From Cytobacillus sp. IB215665 (GTDB lineage: Bacteria > Bacillota > Bacilli > Bacillales > SM2101): a stretch of 64,000 bases of DNA. Under the pieces are notes generated by a model. It was given only the letters and a program-made list of their open reading frames with translations. It was not told where the DNA came from and searched no databases. Both the position numbers and the translations under genes were made by a program. This document shows, piece after piece, positions 47,558-57,698 of the stretch (positions within the stretch are counted from its first letter, which is position 1; each line of letters starts with the position of its first letter). The stretch covers positions 310,001-374,000 of the forward strand of contig NZ_JAXBME010000004.1 in NCBI RefSeq assembly GCF_033963835.1, read 5' to 3'.

Positions 47558-48159
47558 TGTCTTTAGTTGGGAAAAGAATAGGTTTCGGATTAACAGGTTC
47601 ACATTGTACCTATGATGCGGTAGTACCACAAATTAAGCAACTAATTAAGACAGGTGCCGAGGTATTGCCTGTTGTTTCTCACACTGTTCAAACAACCGAT
47701 ACACGGTTTGGAGAAGGTGAGGATTGGGTACGAAAAATTGAAGAGCTAACAGGTCAAGAAGTAATCAATACAATTGTAAAAGCAGAACCTCTTGGACCAA
47801 AAATTCCTTTAGATTGTATGGTAATTGCTCCATTAACAGGAAATTCACTGAGCAAATTTGCTAACGCAATGACTGATTCCCCAGTATTAATGGCTGCAAA
47901 GGCAACATTAAGAAACCAAAGACCGGTGGTTGTTGGTATTTCAACAAATGATGCGCTTGGCTTGAATGGTGTCAATTTAATGAGGTTAATGGCTACGAAA
48001 AATATATACTTTATTCCTTTTGGTCAAGACGCACCAGTAAAGAAACCAAACTCTATGGTTGCTAATATGGATAAGCTACAGGATACCGTATTATCAGCAC
48101 TGGAAGGTCAACAATTACAACCAGTAATAATTGAGCGCTTTCAAGATAGCCAACTTTGA
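47554..48159 (+). CDS. dpaB: Dipicolinate synthase subunit B
   Basis: Flavoprotein-like (Dfp/LigB-fold family) partner of DpaA; 201 residues. Signature: GKRIGFGLTGSHCTYDAV, LDCMVIAPLTGNSLSKFANA and VGISTNDALGLNGVNLMRL. Two adjacent ATGs (47554 and 47557) are possible starts; 47554 overlaps the dpaA stop as ATGA. AAAGGTGG is upstream. Known as SpoVFB. Confidence 0.96.
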   Translation: MMSLVGKRIGFGLTGSHCTYDAVVPQIKQLIKTGAEVLPVVSHTVQTTDTRFGEGEDWVRKIEELTGQEVINTIVKAEPLGPKIPLDCMVIAPLTGNSLSKFANAMTDSPVLMAAKATLRNQRPVVVGISTNDALGLNGVNLMRLMATKNIYFIPFGQDAPVKKPNSMVANMDKLQDTVLSALEGQQLQPVIIERFQDSQL

Positions 48160-48339
48160 ATAAACTTGATAAAATATAATAGAAGTGCAAAATTATGAGG
48201 GATTTTATTTAAAAACTGCTCTTCTTTAATACGTGAATATGATAAAATATTGTTTATTATAAAATAGGGGAACAGATGAACTATTCCTCATTAATGATGA
48301 ATGATACCTTAGTTGGTTACTTTCGAAAGGGGCAGTAAA

Positions 48340-49386
48340 ATGGAGCACGTTAAAGGATATCATGTAGCAGTTTTAGGAGCAACAGGAGCAGTTGGACAAC
48401 AAATGATCAAAACTTTAGAAGAGCGAAAATTCCCAGTTGCAAAGCTAACCTTGCTTTCTTCAGAGCGTTCAGCAGGAAAAAAAGTGTTGTTTAATGGGAA
48501 TGAAGTAGAAGTGCAAGTTGCAACACCAGAGAGTTTTCAAGGTGTAGATATAGCTCTTTTTAGTGCAGGTGGTAGTATTTCAAAACGATTTGCACCAGAA
48601 GCGGTGAAGCATGGTGCGATTGTTGTTGATAATACAAGCGCGTTCAGAATGGATGAAAATGTACCTCTCATTGTTCCTGAAGTAAATGAAGAAGATCTTA
48701 AAAACCATCAAGGCATTATTGCTAATCCGAATTGTTCGACCATTCAAATGGTCGTTGCATTAGAACCTATTCAAAAAGCATTTGGACTAACAAAAGTATT
48801 AGTTTCAACATACCAAGCAGTATCTGGTGCAGGTGCAGCTGCAATTAAAGAATTAAAAGATCAAACAAAAGCAATTATTGACAATGAAGAATTTACTCCC
48901 GCTGTACTACCGGTAAGTGGGGACGATAAGCACTATCAAATAGCATTTAATGCGGTACCGCAAATTGATAAATTCCAAGATAATGGTTTTACGTTTGAAG
49001 AGATGAAAATGATCAATGAAACAAAAAAGATTATGCATAGACCAGATTTAGAAGTTGCAGCGACATGCGTGCGTCTTCCTATAGAAACAGGGCATTCTGA
49101 ATCAGTATATTTTGAGATTAAGGATCAGAATGTTGCAGCGCAAGATGTAATTAATGTACTATCGGATGCACCTGGTATAGTCGTTCAAGACAATACAGCA
49201 GAACAGGTTTATCCAATGCCTGCTCATTGTGTAGGTAAAAACGATGTTTTTGTAGGTAGAATACGTAAAGATTTAGACCGTGATCATGGGTTTCACATGT
49301 GGGTAGTATCTGATAATTTACTAAAAGGTGCAGCTTGGAATTCTGTGCAAATTGCAGAAAGTCTAATTAAATTAAATTTAGTGTAA
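48340..49386 (+). CDS. asd: Aspartate-semialdehyde dehydrogenase
   Basis: Reduces aspartyl phosphate to aspartate semialdehyde for lysine/DAP, threonine, methionine and dipicolinate. NADP site VAVLGATGAVGQQM, catalytic Cys in NPNCSTIQ, substrate-binding LPIETGHSESV. ATG 48340 follows AAAGGGGC; the open frame from 48313 adds no family sequence. Length is 348 residues. The operon-like run asd-dapG-dapA follows dpaAB, as in Bacillus. Confidence 0.97.
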   Translation: MEHVKGYHVAVLGATGAVGQQMIKTLEERKFPVAKLTLLSSERSAGKKVLFNGNEVEVQVATPESFQGVDIALFSAGGSISKRFAPEAVKHGAIVVDNTSAFRMDENVPLIVPEVNEEDLKNHQGIIANPNCSTIQMVVALEPIQKAFGLTKVLVSTYQAVSGAGAAAIKELKDQTKAIIDNEEFTPAVLPVSGDDKHYQIAFNAVPQIDKFQDNGFTFEEMKMINETKKIMHRPDLEVAATCVRLPIETGHSESVYFEIKDQNVAAQDVINVLSDAPGIVVQDNTAEQVYPMPAHCVGKNDVFVGRIRKDLDRDHGFHMWVVSDNLLKGAAWNSVQIAESLIKLNLV

Positions 49387-49444
49387 ATTCATATAAGCTG
49401 AGTTAAATCTTGTATGAAGTTGGAAAACTACAAGAGGTGTAATA

Positions 49445-50698
49445 ATGAAAATCATCGTTCAAAAATTTGGAGGAACTTCTGTAAAAGACGAAAAGGGTCG
49501 TAACCTAGCTAGGGAGCATATTGAACATGCATTATCAGAGGGCTATAAAGTTGTTGTGGTTGTTTCTGCTATGGGTAGAAAAGGCGCCCCTTATGCAACA
49601 GATACTTTAATTGATTTGTTAGGTTCAGATAAAAGTAAGGTAAGTAAACGCGAACATGATATGTTGCTATCTTGTGGTGAAATAATTTCCAGTGTGGTTT
49701 TTTCAAATATGTTAAATTCTTTTGGAATTCAAGCAACTGCAATGTCTGGTGCACAAGCAGGTTTTCGCACGAATGATGACTTCACGAATGCGAAGATTAC
49801 AGATATGAAATGTGATCGTGTCATTTCGTTACTAGCTGATTATGATGTTATCGTAGTAGCTGGATTTCAAGGAGCTACGAAGTATGGAGATGTAACTACG
49901 ATTGGTCGTGGTGGCAGTGATACATCTGCAGCAGCTCTCGGTGCTGCACTTCATGCAGAATGGATAGATATTTTCACAGATGTAGAGGGTGTCATGACGG
50001 CTGACCCACGCGTCGTTTCTTCTGCAAAACCATTAGACATAGTAACATACAATGAGATATGTAATATGGCATACCAAGGAGCAAAGGTTATACACCCTCG
50101 TGCTGTTGAAATTGCTATGCAAGCTAAAGTTCCGATTAGAATCCGTTCAACATATTCCAATTCACCAGGGACACTTGTTACCACATTAGATAAAAATAAT
50201 AAAGGTTGCGATGTGAAAGAACGACTTATTACAGGCATTGCTTATGTTTCTAATGTTACACAAATCAAAGTGTTTGCTAAAGAAAATGAGTTTAACCTTC
50301 AAACAGAAGTGTTTCAAGCAATGGCTAATGAAAAAATCAGTGTTGATTTTTTTAACATTACACCAAATGGAGTAGTGTACACAATTCCTGACGAATTAAC
50401 AGATCATGCGATTGAAATCTTAAAACGCAAAGGTTATGATCCAATCATTACAAGACATTGTGCAAAGGTGTCTACTGTCGGTGCTGCAATAAATGGTGTT
50501 CCTGGAGTAACAGCGAAAATCGTAACAGCGTTATCAGAACTAGGAATTCAAATTTTACAATCAGCTGATAGTCATACGACCATTTGGGTGTTAGTTAAAC
50601 AGGATGATATGGTGAAAGCTGTCAATGCATTGCACGATGCCTTTCAACTTTCAGGAGAAAATCACGAAGTCGGAAGTAATAATCATAAAACATCATGA
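49445..50698 (+). CDS. dapG: Aspartokinase I, diaminopimelate-sensitive type
   Basis: First step of the aspartate pathway. Kinase motifs VQKFGGTSVKD, and FTDVEGVMTADPRVV, plus two C-terminal ACT domains that bind feedback inhibitor. The closest known protein is B. subtilis DapG, whose gene sits here. Length 417 residues. ATG follows AAGAGGTG. It feeds cell-wall and spore-cortex precursor supply. Confidence 0.95.
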   Translation: MKIIVQKFGGTSVKDEKGRNLAREHIEHALSEGYKVVVVVSAMGRKGAPYATDTLIDLLGSDKSKVSKREHDMLLSCGEIISSVVFSNMLNSFGIQATAMSGAQAGFRTNDDFTNAKITDMKCDRVISLLADYDVIVVAGFQGATKYGDVTTIGRGGSDTSAAALGAALHAEWIDIFTDVEGVMTADPRVVSSAKPLDIVTYNEICNMAYQGAKVIHPRAVEIAMQAKVPIRIRSTYSNSPGTLVTTLDKNNKGCDVKERLITGIAYVSNVTQIKVFAKENEFNLQTEVFQAMANEKISVDFFNITPNGVVYTIPDELTDHAIEILKRKGYDPIITRHCAKVSTVGAAINGVPGVTAKIVTALSELGIQILQSADSHTTIWVLVKQDDMVKAVNALHDAFQLSGENHEVGSNNHKTS

Positions 50699-50732
50699 TA
50701 GTGTTCATTATTGAGGATAATCATAAGGGGAA

Positions 50733-50779
50733 GAACAGACTGCTTTGATCTAATGCATGAGTTTGTTCCGGACTTTTTG
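50733..50779 (+). terminator. Possible terminator between dapG and dapA
   Basis: GAACAGACT pairs with AGTTTGTTC (one wobble) around an 18-nt loop, then CGGAC and T5. A long loop and a short gap before the Ts make this uncertain; it could be an attenuator of dapA. Confidence 0.4.
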
Positions 50780-50817
50780 AAGTATCTTTTTACAAATATT
50801 AGTAAGGAGTGGGAAGA

Positions 50818-51690
50818 TTGATTGATTTCGGGAATGTGGCTACTGCGATGGTTACACCATTCGATAATCGTGGCAATATTGATTTTTCGAAAACTAGCCA
50901 ACTCGTAAATTACTTAATTGACAATGGTACAGACTCCCTTGTCATTTCAGGTACTACAGGTGAATCAGCAACCTTATCTACTGAAGAAAAAATCGCTTTG
51001 TTCCAACATGTGGTTTCAGAAGTAGCTGGAAGGGTTCCAGTCATTGCTGGTACTGGAAGTAATAATACGTATGCATCTATTGAATTAACAAAAAAAGCTG
51101 AAGAAACAGGAGTAGATGGGATTCTTCTTGTAGCACCTTATTACAATAAACCAAATCAAGAAGGTTTATATCAACATTTTAAAGCAATTGCCAACAGCAC
51201 TAAGCTTTCTGTTATGCTTTATAATGTTCCAAGCAGAACAATCACTAATATCTCACCAGAGACGATTATTAAACTTTCAAAAATTGACAATGTCGTTGCG
51301 GTAAAAGACGCCAGTGGTGATCTAAATGCTATGACAGAAATCATCGCAAATACTGACGAAGATTTTCTTTTATATAGTGGAGATGATGGTTTAACTCTTC
51401 CTATACTTGCAATAGGGGGCAGTGGAGTCGTCTCTGTTGCATCACATGTTATTGGCAATGAGATGCAGGAAATGATCCATGCATATCGCAATAATATGTT
51501 AAGTGAATCAGCATTACTTCACCAAAAACTATTACCTGTTATGACGGGTCTTTTCATGGCACCGAGTCCGGCACCAGTAAAAACAGCTTTACAAATACGC
51601 GGGCTAGATGTTGGTTCAGTTCGATTACCGTTAGTGCCTTTAGCGGAGCATGAACGGGTGAAATTATCCAAACTACTACAACAAATTTAA
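50818..51690 (+). CDS. dapA: 4-hydroxy-tetrahydrodipicolinate synthase
   Basis: Condenses pyruvate with aspartate semialdehyde, the first step specific to lysine and DAP. Schiff-base Lys in NVVAVKDASGD, Tyr in VMLYNVPSRT, and the GTTGESATLSTEEK motif are present. TTG 50818 (MIDFGNVATAMVTPF) lies 8 nt after AAGGAG; GTG 50809 overlaps that site, so TTG is preferred. Length is 290 residues. Confidence 0.96.
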   Translation: MIDFGNVATAMVTPFDNRGNIDFSKTSQLVNYLIDNGTDSLVISGTTGESATLSTEEKIALFQHVVSEVAGRVPVIAGTGSNNTYASIELTKKAEETGVDGILLVAPYYNKPNQEGLYQHFKAIANSTKLSVMLYNVPSRTITNISPETIIKLSKIDNVVAVKDASGDLNAMTEIIANTDEDFLLYSGDDGLTLPILAIGGSGVVSVASHVIGNEMQEMIHAYRNNMLSESALLHQKLLPVMTGLFMAPSPAPVKTALQIRGLDVGSVRLPLVPLAEHERVKLSKLLQQI

Positions 51691-51697
51691 AGAAGGA

Positions 51698-51731
51698 AAG
51701 AGCCATCACAATTGTGATGGCTCTTTTTTTT
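51698..51731 (+). terminator. Strong Rho-independent terminator after dapA
   Basis: AAGAGCCATCAC and GTGATGGCTCTT pair perfectly around a short AATT-like loop, followed by T8. It ends the asd-dapG-dapA unit. Confidence 0.9.
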
Positions 51732-51914
51732 CGTAATATTTGTCGTTAAGTTACTATCAATGGACTGGTAATATGAGGTTTATGAGAGCACAATATTATA
51801 AGAGTATAAATGAAGCAACGAACGCTAGTTTACTTGCTAATAATTATGAGGAAGCAGCAATAATCAATGTGAAAAATAGTCTTTACTTATGTGCAAATCG
51901 CCCCGTTAATTAAC

Positions 51915-51944
51915 TTGTATTCAAATTCATGCATCAGTTATAAT
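51915..51944 (+). promoter_or_regulatory. Predicted sigma-A promoter of rnjB
   Basis: TTGTAT (51915-51920), 18-nt spacer, perfect TATAAT (51939-51944), about 50 nt before the rnjB start. Confidence 0.6.
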
Positions 51945-51994
51945 GGACGTAAGTTATTTAGCGACGGGTAAATTGTACATAGGAGGATGTCATA

Positions 51995-53656
51995 TTGAGT
52001 GAAAAGATAGATATAAGACTTATTGCGCTTGGAGGGCTAGGTGAAAGCGGCAAAAATATGCATGTATTGGAAATAGACAGAGATATTTTTGTTGTTGACG
52101 CTGGGCTTAAATATCCAGAGGGAGAAATGTTCGGTGTTGACGCTGTTATTCCTGATATTAGTTATTTAATTAAAAATAAGGAGAGAGTGAAAGGCATATT
52201 CTTAACCCACGGTCATGAAGACCATATAGGCGCAATACCGTATGTATTGAAAGAGCTAAAAGTGCCGATCTATGGTACGAAATTAACATTGGCCTTAGTA
52301 GGGCAATTATTAAAACAGCATGGACTAGCGGCGGATGACTTGTTGAATGAAGTAACAACAACGTCAATATTGACAGTTAACCAAGTGAAAGTATCTTTTT
52401 TCCGAACAACTCATAGTATTCCAGATTGTGTTGGCATATGTTTTCATACAGGTGAAGGTGCAATTGTTCATACAGGGGATTTCAAATTTGATCAAACACC
52501 TGTTGGAATGGAAACAGCTGATATTGATAAAATGGCATCTATAGGCAAAGAAGGGGTGCTTTTTCTTTTATCTGATAGCTCCAATGCTGACAAACCAGGA
52601 TATTCTGTTTCCGAATCGGTCATTGGCCAAGAAATTTCTGAAGTAATTTATAGTGCTCCAAACCGTGTTGTAGTAGCAACCTTTGCATCTAATATTAATC
52701 GAATTCAACAAGTGTTAGATGCGGCCAAAGAGAATAATCGCAAAGTAGCCATTGTGGGAAGGCACATCTATGATATAGTTATGCTTTCAATTGACTTAGG
52801 CTATTTAAAAGTAAGTGATGATATAATTACGCCTCTAAATCAAATTGAAAAATTACCAGATCATCAAGTATTAATTTTAACATGTGGAACGAAGGGCGAG
52901 CCTATGGCTGCTTTATCAAGAATGGCAAATCAATCAAATAAACGAGTACATATTCAACCGAAAGATACGGTTTTAATTGCTTCACCAGTTATCCCTGGAA
53001 GTGAACTTATTGTATCCAAAACGATTGATCATCTTCTTCGTATTGGAGCCAATGTCGTTTATAACAAAAACCTAACTGACATTTCTAGTCACGGAAGCCA
53101 AGAAGAGCTTAAATTGATGTTAAATATGATGAAGCCTACCTATTTTATTCCAACCCACGGCGAATATCGAATGCAAAGTGCTCATGCTAAATTGGCACTT
53201 TCAGTTGGCGTAAAATCTGAAAATGTTTTAATTGTAGATAATGGTGATGTAGTTGAATTTAATAATGGTAAAGTCTCGACAGGCGAAAAAGTCCCTGCTG
53301 CCAATATCTTAATTGATGGCTTAGGCGTGGGCGATGTAGGGCACATCGTGTTACGAGATCGTAAACTACTATCGAAAGATGGTATTTTGATCGTTGTCGT
53401 AACACTTGATAAAGTAAAAAAACAAATTGCATCAGGACCCGAAATCATTACAAGAGGATTTGTTTTTGTGAGGGAATCAGAATCACTTATAGAACAGGCT
53501 TGCGAAATTGTAAATAAAATTATAGCTCAGAGTATTAAAGGGTATGTCATTGAATGGAATTCAATCAAAATAAGTATTCGGGATGCTTTAAATGAATTTT
53601 TGTTCCAACAAACAAAACGACGCCCAATGATTTTGCCAATTATAATGGAAGTGTAG
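51995..53656 (+). CDS. rnjB: Ribonuclease J (J2 position) with complete metal site
   Basis: Metallo-beta-lactamase/beta-CASP RNase for mRNA decay and rRNA processing. By position (after dapA, before tepA) it is the RNase J2 gene (ymfA/rnjB in B. subtilis). The metal motif H72-G-H74-E-D76-H77 is complete, with HTGDFKFD further on and the beta-CASP SSHGSQEELK and PTHGEYRM motifs. As I recall, B. subtilis J2 has a degenerate HGHDEN. Start is TTG 51995 after AGGAGGA. Length is 553 residues. J1 lies outside the window. Confidence 0.92.
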   Translation: MSEKIDIRLIALGGLGESGKNMHVLEIDRDIFVVDAGLKYPEGEMFGVDAVIPDISYLIKNKERVKGIFLTHGHEDHIGAIPYVLKELKVPIYGTKLTLALVGQLLKQHGLAADDLLNEVTTTSILTVNQVKVSFFRTTHSIPDCVGICFHTGEGAIVHTGDFKFDQTPVGMETADIDKMASIGKEGVLFLLSDSSNADKPGYSVSESVIGQEISEVIYSAPNRVVVATFASNINRIQQVLDAAKENNRKVAIVGRHIYDIVMLSIDLGYLKVSDDIITPLNQIEKLPDHQVLILTCGTKGEPMAALSRMANQSNKRVHIQPKDTVLIASPVIPGSELIVSKTIDHLLRIGANVVYNKNLTDISSHGSQEELKLMLNMMKPTYFIPTHGEYRMQSAHAKLALSVGVKSENVLIVDNGDVVEFNNGKVSTGEKVPAANILIDGLGVGDVGHIVLRDRKLLSKDGILIVVVTLDKVKKQIASGPEIITRGFVFVRESESLIEQACEIVNKIIAQSIKGYVIEWNSIKISIRDALNEFLFQQTKRRPMILPIIMEV

Positions 53657-53770
53657 GTGTATTGTTCATCGACTGTGTAATAGAGCTAAATATTATGTAC
53701 ATATTTAGTAAAGAATGAAATTATTTATCTCGTTCATACTAAACGTATCAAGCGTTGAAGGGAGATAAAA

Positions 53771-54532
53771 ATGGCATTCGACCGATATGAAAGTGAACAA
53801 AACTCAGAAGAAGTTGATAAGGGTAATCAGGGTGAAAAAAAAGATGAAAGTCTAGTTAGCAAAATTCAACAGCTTGGCCAAACGAATATTCCTCAATTAT
53901 CTCAGGATTCAAAAATACATTGTTTAACCATCATTGGACAAATTGAAGGACATGTTCAACTGCCGCCTCAAAACAAGACAACAAAATATGAACATGTTAT
54001 CCCACAAATTGTTGCTATTGAACAGAACCCAAACATAGAAGGGCTCCTGGTCATATTGAACACTGTTGGTGGAGATGTAGAAGCGGGATTAGCTATTTCA
54101 GAAATGCTATCCTCATTATCCAAACCTACTGTATCAATTGTTTTAGGTGGTGGGCATTCTATCGGAGTACCTATTGCGGTTTCTTGTGATTATTCTTTTA
54201 TAGCTGAAACGGCTACGATGACCATACATCCAGTTAGGTTAACTGGGCTAGTCATTGGAGTTCCTCAAACTTTTGAATATATGGATAAAATGCAAGAGCG
54301 TGTACTTAATTTCATTACTAAGCATTCAGCAATCTCCGAGGAGCACCTTAAAGAACTGATGTTTTCAAAAGGAAATTTAACACGTGACATTGGTACAAAT
54401 GTTATTGGTTCTCACGCAGTTGAGTACGGTATTATTAACGAAGTTGGAGGAGTGGGGAATGCAATAAAAAAATTGTCTGAATTGATTGAAGGCCAACCGA
54501 AACAGAATGAAAGTGAGCAGATGCTACAATGA
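53771..54532 (+). CDS. tepA: ClpP-like serine protease TepA
   Basis: Translocation-enhancing/ClpP-type peptidase; 253 residues. The Ser lies in [13 protein letters not shown] and the His in [12 protein letters not shown], in a ClpP-like crotonase fold. The N-terminal ~40 residues are polar and charged. ATG follows AAGGGAG. It overlaps ylzJ by 4 nt. Physiological substrates are not known from sequence. Confidence 0.94.
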   Translation: MAFDRYESEQNSEEVDKGNQGEKKDESLVSKIQQLGQTNIPQLSQDSKIHCLTIIGQIEGHVQLPPQNKTTKYEHVIPQIVAIEQNPNIEGLLVILNTVGGDVEAGLAISEMLSSLSKPTVSIVLGGGHSIGVPIAVSCDYSFIAETATMTIHPVRLTGLVIGVPQTFEYMDKMQERVLNFITKHSAISEEHLKELMFSKGNLTRDIGTNVIGSHAVEYGIINEVGGVGNAIKKLSELIEGQPKQNESEQMLQ

Positions 54533-54759
54533 TTCTTTACACAATGATGCCAGCAGAAATCATTTTCCAACAGGAGAGTGAAGTATATAATCAACAAAAA
54601 ATGGTCGTTATTGATGGCGTAAACTTATTGGTCAATGAAACAACAACTAATAATTACCAAATCTCTAGAGTCATAAGTACAAATCCTCAAGACTTTTTAC
54701 GTTCAGAAGTTGCGCCTGGTAATATACTTTCAAAAGACAGAACGAATGTACTATTTTAA
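54529..54759 (+). CDS. ylzJ: YlzJ-like protein
   Basis: A 76-residue conserved Bacillaceae protein of unknown function. The start [13 protein letters not shown] and the later [20 protein letters not shown], then PG, match YlzJ. ATG overlaps the tepA stop (ATGA), so translation is coupled. Order tepA-ylzJ-spoIIIE is as in B. subtilis. Confidence 0.9.
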   Translation: MILYTMMPAEIIFQQESEVYNQQKMVVIDGVNLLVNETTTNNYQISRVISTNPQDFLRSEVAPGNILSKDRTNVLF

Positions 54760-54809
54760 TTATGCTATTTATTCCATCAATATGTTATAATTTATATGCA
54801 TATAATTTA

Positions 54810-54835
54810 GGCAGCCTAAAATGGGCTGCTTTTTA
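54810..54835 (+). terminator. Rho-independent terminator after ylzJ
   Basis: GCAGCC pairs with GGCTGC around TAAAATG, followed by Ts. Confidence 0.75.
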
Positions 54836-54864
54836 TTCGATTATCATACATACATATGTTTATT

Positions 54865-54892
54865 TAAGGCTGTTTTCGGATGATTTGTTTAC
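54865..54892 (+). repeat. Left-end fragment of the dispersed repeat before spoIIIE
   Basis: TAAGGCTGTTTTCGGATGAT then TTGTTTAC matches the family left end. No matching right end is seen, so this is a partial copy. Confidence 0.4.
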
Positions 54893-54931
54893 AAGAGGGT
54901 CTTATTTAACGAAGATTGGGGTGAGAATATA

Positions 54932-57265
54932 TTGGCAAAAAGGAAAAGAAGGAGATCAAAAAAGAAAAACAAATGGCAAGCAGCCCTTACCTTTGAATTG
55001 ATAGGACTTTTGCTAATTGCCATCACTAGTATTGCCATTGCTAAATTAGGTGTTGTAGGGTCTAGTCTTGTGTTGTTATTCCGTTTTTTTAGCGGTGAAT
55101 GGTATATGCTCATTCTTATTGGCTTTCTTTGGCTTGCCATATATTTATTATGGAAACGAGAATGGCCATCTTTTTTTAGCAGAAGATTAATCGGCATATA
55201 TTTAATCATGCTGTCACTCATGTTATTAAGCCATGTTACATTATTCCAGGCCCTAACCGAACAAGGACCATTTCAAAGCCCAAGCGTTATAAAAAATACG
55301 TGGGAGTTATATAATCTAGAAATTAATGGAGAAACTACTCAACCTGATCTTGGTGGAGGAATGATTGGTGCTTTTTTATTTGCCGCTTTTTATTATTTGT
55401 TTGATAGTTTAGGTACTAAGTGGCTCGCTCTATTATTTATCTTTATTGGCATTATATTAATTACAGGTAAAACCCTTCAAGAAACTTTGTTAAAAGTAGC
55501 AGTTCCTGTTGTTGATTTCTTCAAAAGGCAATGGGTATCATTTATCGAAGATATAAAGGAATTTTTTAGCAAAGCAAATAAAAAGAAGCACAAGGAAGAA
55601 CGGAAGACAAAGCCGAAAAAAGAAAAGCTAGATACTGATACAGAACAAATAGAAGAGGACTATGTTGTTGAATCAGTTGATGTCACCCCTGTTATTTCAG
55701 ACTTCACAGATAAGGTTCAAGAACCTATTGAGCAAAAAAATGAAGAACAAATTGAAAAGAAAGAGCAGATACCAATTGTTGAGGAGAATATTAATATCGA
55801 TCAGAGTGGTCCATTGACCTTTAAAGAAACGGAAAATATTCATTATGAGCTACCATCTATCGACTTACTGTATGCTCCAAAACAAACTAATCAGCGTAGT
55901 GAACATAATAGCGTTTATGCAAATGCAAGAAAACTAGAAAAGACTTTCCAAAGTTTTGGTGTAAATGCTAAAGTAACTAAAGTTCATTTAGGGCCTGCTG
56001 TTACTAAATATGAAGTTTATCCAGATGTAGGTGTTAAAGTAAGTAAAATTGTCAATTTAAACGATGACCTTGCATTAGCACTTGCAGCAAAAGATATTAG
56101 AATCGAAGCACCAATACCAGGCAAATCCGCCGTAGGCATAGAAGTTCCTAACGATGAAGTTGCAACTGTACTACTTCGTGAAGTGTTGGAATCAAAAGAA
56201 AAAAATAATGTAGATGAAAAATTACTAATTGGTCTAGGACGAGATATATCTGGTGAACCGATACTTGCACAATTAAATAAAATGCCACATTTACTTGTTG
56301 CAGGAGCGACAGGTAGTGGTAAAAGTGTATGTATTAATGGAATTATAACGAGCATCTTAATGAGAGCAAAGCCGCACGAAGTAAAAATGATGATGATAGA
56401 TCCGAAGATGGTAGAGTTAAATATGTATAATGGTATCCCTCATTTATTAGCGCCGGTTGTAACAGACCCTAAGAAAGCATCACAAGCTTTAAAAAAAGTT
56501 GTTAATGAAATGGAAAGACGTTATGAGTTATTTTCTCATACAGGGACACGTAATATTGAAGGTTATAATGATTACATTAAGAGGTTTAATGATGAAGGTG
56601 AAGAAAACCAGCCTACTTTGCCATACATCGTCGTTATAGTGGACGAGCTTGCAGATTTAATGATGGTAGCATCGTCTGATGTAGAGGATGCAATTACAAG
56701 ACTTGCTCAAATGGCTCGTGCAGCTGGTATCCATTTAATTATTGCCACACAACGTCCGTCAGTCGATGTTATCACTGGAATAATTAAGGCAAATATCCCT
56801 TCAAGAATAGCATTTAGCGTATCATCACAAACTGATTCTAGAACGATACTCGATATGGGTGGGGCTGAAAAATTATTAGGTAGAGGTGACATGCTATTTT
56901 TACCAGTTGGAGCATCAAAACCTACCCGAGTTCAAGGGGCATTTCTTTCAGATGATGAAGTTGAAACCGTGGTAGATTATGTGATATCACAGCAAAAAGC
57001 ACAATATCAAGAAGAGATGATTCCAGAAGAAGTGAATGAAGCTCAAGAAGAAGTTAGTGACGAACTTTATGAGGATGCGGTTCAATTAGTGTTAGAAATG
57101 CAAACGGCGAGCGTGTCGATGTTACAGCGCCGTTTTCGAATCGGTTATACAAGAGCAGCAAGATTAATAGATGCAATGGAGGACAGGGGAATTGTCGGCC
57201 CTTATGAAGGTAGTAAACCACGAACAGTATTAGTATCACAGCATAATGAAGATGTAGGATCATAA
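54932..57265 (+). CDS. spoIIIE: DNA translocase SpoIIIE (FtsK family)
   Basis: ATP-driven pump that moves the chromosome into the forespore. The N-terminus is strongly basic ([13 protein letters not shown]), followed by four transmembrane helices (about 20-175), a charged linker, and the RecA-like motor with Walker A GATGSGKS (458-465) and [13 protein letters not shown] gamma winged-helix domain closes it ([20 protein letters not shown]). TTG 54932 follows GGGGTGA. Length is 777 residues. Confidence 0.96.
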   Translation: MAKRKRRRSKKKNKWQAALTFELIGLLLIAITSIAIAKLGVVGSSLVLLFRFFSGEWYMLILIGFLWLAIYLLWKREWPSFFSRRLIGIYLIMLSLMLLSHVTLFQALTEQGPFQSPSVIKNTWELYNLEINGETTQPDLGGGMIGAFLFAAFYYLFDSLGTKWLALLFIFIGIILITGKTLQETLLKVAVPVVDFFKRQWVSFIEDIKEFFSKANKKKHKEERKTKPKKEKLDTDTEQIEEDYVVESVDVTPVISDFTDKVQEPIEQKNEEQIEKKEQIPIVEENINIDQSGPLTFKETENIHYELPSIDLLYAPKQTNQRSEHNSVYANARKLEKTFQSFGVNAKVTKVHLGPAVTKYEVYPDVGVKVSKIVNLNDDLALALAAKDIRIEAPIPGKSAVGIEVPNDEVATVLLREVLESKEKNNVDEKLLIGLGRDISGEPILAQLNKMPHLLVAGATGSGKSVCINGIITSILMRAKPHEVKMMMIDPKMVELNMYNGIPHLLAPVVTDPKKASQALKKVVNEMERRYELFSHTGTRNIEGYNDYIKRFNDEGEENQPTLPYIVVIVDELADLMMVASSDVEDAITRLAQMARAAGIHLIIATQRPSVDVITGIIKANIPSRIAFSVSSQTDSRTILDMGGAEKLLGRGDMLFLPVGASKPTRVQGAFLSDDEVETVVDYVISQQKAQYQEEMIPEEVNEAQEEVSDELYEDAVQLVLEMQTASVSMLQRRFRIGYTRAARLIDAMEDRGIVGPYEGSKPRTVLVSQHNEDVGS

Positions 57266-57305
57266 CAAATCTTATGTTCGACTCTTAGCTGATTTTTCTA
57301 AGTCT

Positions 57306-57330
57306 ACCCCACTGCTTTAGGTGGGGTTTT
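57306..57330 (+). terminator. Rho-independent terminator after spoIIIE
   Basis: ACCCCAC pairs with GTGGGGT around an 8-nt loop, followed by TTTT. Confidence 0.8.
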
Positions 57331-57332
57331 GC

Positions 57333-57362
57333 AATGAGATGGAGTAGATTCCTCATCTCATT
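57333..57362 (+). terminator. Second hairpin after spoIIIE
   Basis: AATGAGATG pairs perfectly with CATCTCATT around a 12-nt loop, placed 2 nt after the first terminator. No T run follows; it may back up the first terminator or stabilise a 3' end. Confidence 0.45.
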
Positions 57363-57698
57363 CATCATTTAAAGTGAATAATGTTGCTTTTTAAGAAAGT
57401 TATTTGCCCTTTGTTATAACTTTTCATACGAAACCCAAATACTCTATTTGGAAATGCCCAGTTGGTACTTACCGAATTGTAGCTGTATGGAAATTTAATG
57501 AAGTCTTGTGTTTGGTAAATATATGGCATATATTTTTATCACTAAATCGACTGAGTTCGTTTTACAAAATATTGGAGTTTTATTTACAACCTCTCACACT
57601 CCGTCCCAGGACCGAGTATCAACCAATCAGCAGACCGTTAAAATTCGTCTTTTTATCTCATATACTTATCTCATTATCAAAAAAGATAGGAGAAAAAA
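57363..57698 (+). other. spoIIIE-MFS gene intergenic region
   Basis: No convincing gene; open frames at 57404-57724 and 57508-57702 lack ribosome-binding sites and family character. One possible promoter is TTGTGT (57506-57511), 17 nt, TATATT (57529-57534), leaving a leader of about 160 nt before the MFS gene. Confidence 0.4.
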
